A model generated the notes under the pieces. The model saw nothing but the letters and a program-made list of their open reading frames with translations, ran no database searches and had not been told where the DNA came from. Of a stretch of 22,663 nt of DNA, positions 21,187-22,663 are shown piece after piece. Within the stretch, counting starts at the first letter, position 1, and every line of letters starts with the position of its first letter. A program made the translations under genes and the position numbers. This DNA is from an uncultured Eubacteriales bacterium. Its GTDB lineage: Bacteria > Bacillota > Clostridia > Christensenellales > Borkfalkiaceae. The stretch spans positions 1 through 22,663 of the forward strand of contig CAJLXC010000024.1 in NCBI GenBank assembly GCA_905210545.1. The letters run 5' to 3'.

Positions 21187-22663
21187 TCAATGCATCTTCA
21201 CGCATTTTTCTGTAGCTCTTCACTGTGGCTCTAACCTGATACTGTTTACGCTCTGCAAGCTGACTCTGTGCTTCCTGATCTCCGGCTTCCGCCCTGGCTC
21301 TCAAGGCTTCCATCTGCTCCTTTCTTCTTGCGGTATGCCGTCTGTTGTATTCTGCATTTCTCTCTTCCAAATATTTCGCATATTCAGGGTCATTTTCTGC
21401 TCTCTGCTTACGCTTTTCTGCTGATTTCCTTGAACGTTCTCTTGCAATAGCTCTACGCTCCTCAAGCTCTCTGACGGCTTCCTGATTGCCTTTTTCTGCC
21501 TGCTCCTTTAATTCTGCCAAAGCAATCTTTTTCTTCTTTGTAGCACGCTCCTGACGTTTCTTTTCCCTTTCCAATGCCAAGCGTTCTTTCTCTTCCATCT
21601 TCGCCCGATATTCAGGGTCAGACATTCTCAATTTTCGCATTTTTTCAGATCTCTTACGGTTGTTCTGTCTGCCTTTTTCAAGGATTGCTTTATATTCTGC
21701 CATAGCTTCAGGATCTCCAGCTTCTGCTTTTGCCTTGATCTCTGCACGCTTCTGATTTCTTTTCTGCGTAGATTTCTTAGAAGATTTTCTCTTTCTTTCA
21801 GCAATCTCTTCCGCTCTGCGTGCTTCCTCTGACTGCAAGGCTTCCACTTCATCCTCACTGAGTGGAAGAACAAAATTTCCAATGAAATTGAAATAAATAT
21901 CCACTTGCTGAGTACGGTCTTTTGTTCTGCCACCCTCTGCTTCATGAATTACAACCTTTTCAATGAAATCATTAAGCATAGGTGTTGTCAGTTCCTCAAA
22001 ATCTCGGTATTTCTTAACCAGTCGCACAAATTTATCAATCTGCACTGCCTTAGTGGATATACGTTCTGTAGCAGTTTCAAGTTCTGAAATTCTCTGCTCT
22101 AGGCTGCTTTGTTCGGTGTCATATTCTGTCATAAGGCGGTTAAACTGTCTCTCCGGCAATCGCCCCAGTGTGAAATTCTCATACAGACCTTTTATCAGAT
22201 CATCCAAATCCATCATACGACGTTTTGCTTCTAACAACTCTTTTTTATCATCTGTATTATCCTTTTCACACTGCAATTCATACTGTGCTTTCAACTGTTC
22301 TACAAACTCTTTTTCATCTTTAAGGACATACTGTGACACTCTCTTAGTTGCCTGATAAATCAGCATTTCTATTGTGCTTGCCTTGATATAGTGACCAGTA
22401 CATGAATGATATTTATTGTGATACCGGCTACACCGGAATGCCTGATTGCTGTCATATATTTTCCCATCCTTTGGCTTTGAATTGATATATGCCAGTCTGC
22501 TTCCACAATCCGCACAATAAAGAAGTCCTGACAGCCTGTGCGCAGGCTTTTCACTGTTTCGCCTTGGAGATACCCTTTTTCTCATTCTCTGCGCTTTATC
22601 ATATGTTTCCTGATCAATGATAGCTTCATGTGTATTGTAAAAGACAAGCAGTTCGTCCTCATT
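21092..22663 (-). CDS. Large serine recombinase (TndX/TnpX-like), C-terminal part
   Basis: The frame is open to the window edge (523 residues visible), so the catalytic resolvase domain lies outside. The first visible residues, NTHEAIIDQETYDKAQRMR, then HRLSGLLYCADCGSRL and later paired cysteines, form the Recombinase and zinc beta-ribbon domains. A coiled coil and the VVIHEAEGGR...YFNFIG segment (near residue 210 counted from the Met at 22585) follow, as in recombinases of Tn4451/Tn5397-type elements. These enzymes integrate and excise mobile elements by attP/attB recombination. A basic repeat-rich tail of over 200 residues then runs to the stop. Codon choice (more AGA, GCA, CTG) differs visibly from the neighbours. 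The last codons lie in what is probably cwlD sequence. Confidence 0.88.
   Translation of the reverse strand, partial: NEDELLVFYNTHEAIIDQETYDKAQRMRKRVSPRRNSEKPAHRLSGLLYCADCGSRLAYINSKPKDGKIYDSNQAFRCSRYHNKYHSCTGHYIKASTIEMLIYQATKRVSQYVLKDEKEFVEQLKAQYELQCEKDNTDDKKELLEAKRRMMDLDDLIKGLYENFTLGRLPERQFNRLMTEYDTEQSSLEQRISELETATERISTKAVQIDKFVRLVKKYRDFEELTTPMLNDFIEKVVIHEAEGGRTKDRTQQVDIYFNFIGNFVLPLSEDEVEALQSEEARRAEEIAERKRKSSKKSTQKRNQKRAEIKAKAEAGDPEAMAEYKAILEKGRQNNRKRSEKMRKLRMSDPEYRAKMEEKERLALEREKKRQERATKKKKIALAELKEQAEKGNQEAVRELEERRAIARERSRKSAEKRKQRAENDPEYAKYLEERNAEYNRRHTARRKEQMEALRARAEAGDQEAQSQLAERKQYQVRATVKSYRKMREDALNGDPIAKERYEKTQRNNRKRKARSRGERAYE
21116..21718 (-). repeat. About 33-residue repeats in the recombinase tail
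   Basis: Counting from the Met at 22585, related hexamers occur near residues 290 (GDPEAM), 322 (SDPEYR), 366 (GNQEAV), 398 (NDPEYA), 434 (GDQEAQ) and 468 (GDPIAK). They are spaced 32-44 residues apart and joined by Arg/Lys/Glu-rich, probably helical stretches. The tail is highly basic, which suits DNA binding or a long coiled coil. Confidence 0.65.
21140..21190. other. Probable element-chromosome junction (attachment site)
   Basis: Amidase-like sequence in one frame ends here and recombinase sequence in another frame takes over. The core crossover should lie just upstream, on the minus strand, of the codons for D-M-K-K-R, around 21160-21185. The exact core cannot be placed without the other junction or the empty site. 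Confidence 0.5.
21170..22663. mobile_element. End of an integrated element carrying a serine recombinase
   Basis: From the cwlD junction to the window edge the sequence encodes only the recombinase, with base and codon use unlike the rest of the window. The element continues past the edge, so its size, cargo and other end are unknown. It could be an integrative mobilisable element, a phage remnant or a small intervening element. Confidence 0.7.

Noticed and set aside
1..22663. tRNA, rRNA, CRISPR arrays, riboswitches
   Set aside because: I looked for cloverleaf arms, regularly spaced direct repeats and known leader motifs in the intergenic stretches and saw none; the gaps are all under about 150 bases.

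Overview
The window reads as a chromosome segment of a spore-forming member of the Bacillota, most likely class Clostridia and possibly an uncultured gut lineage. This rests on a yabP-yabQ-divIC block, a MurE with the meso-diaminopimelate DNPR motif, a CwlD-type cortex amidase, and two sequences that fit the sporulation sigma-E consensus. Species cannot be read from the sequence. Every gene lies on the minus strand except rpsT, so the biological order runs from high to low coordinates. No gap between genes exceeds 300 bases.

Layout from the high end. (1) 21.1-22.66 kb: the C-terminal part of a large serine recombinase, entering from beyond the window and ending inside a cwlD-like amidase gene. 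Only the 3' part of cwlD is left, at 20.77-21.19 kb. (2) 20.19-20.74 kb: rpsT (ribosomal protein S20) on the plus strand, with its own promoter and a terminator shared with cwlD. (3) 19.34-20.11 kb: a glutamate racemase-like gene. (4) 5.7-19.3 kb: a division and cell wall (dcw) cluster in the order mraZ, rsmH, an ftsL-position gene, ftsI, murE, mraY, murD, ftsW, murA, ftsQ, ftsA, ftsZ. It starts at a strong promoter overlapped by MraZ-type repeats and ends at a strong hairpin after ftsZ. murF and murG are absent from their usual places, and murA occupies the murG slot. (5) 4.94-5.57 kb: an unrecognised cysteine-rich protein with a putative sigma-E promoter. (6) 2.97-4.81 kb: a metallophosphoesterase and a PTS EIIC-like membrane protein with overlapping ends, apparently read from a leaderless promoter. 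(7) 1-2.85 kb: yabP, yabQ, divIC, a Ppx/GppA phosphatase and an M50-type membrane metalloprotease cut by the window edge. These genes are coupled by overlaps and follow a second putative sigma-E promoter.

Together the genes supply peptidoglycan precursors (MurI, MurA, MurD, MurE, MraY), polymerise and cross-link septal wall (FtsW, FtsI), organise the division ring (FtsZ, FtsA, FtsQ, the FtsL-position protein, DivIC) and serve spore formation (YabP, YabQ, CwlD, probably the unknown protein).

The points most worth a second look are the cwlD interruption by a recombinase-bearing element, which could be a developmentally excised intervening element; an ftsI gene whose only plausible start is an ATA codon behind a good ribosome binding site; and the unknown protein with a sigma-E-like promoter next to ftsZ.
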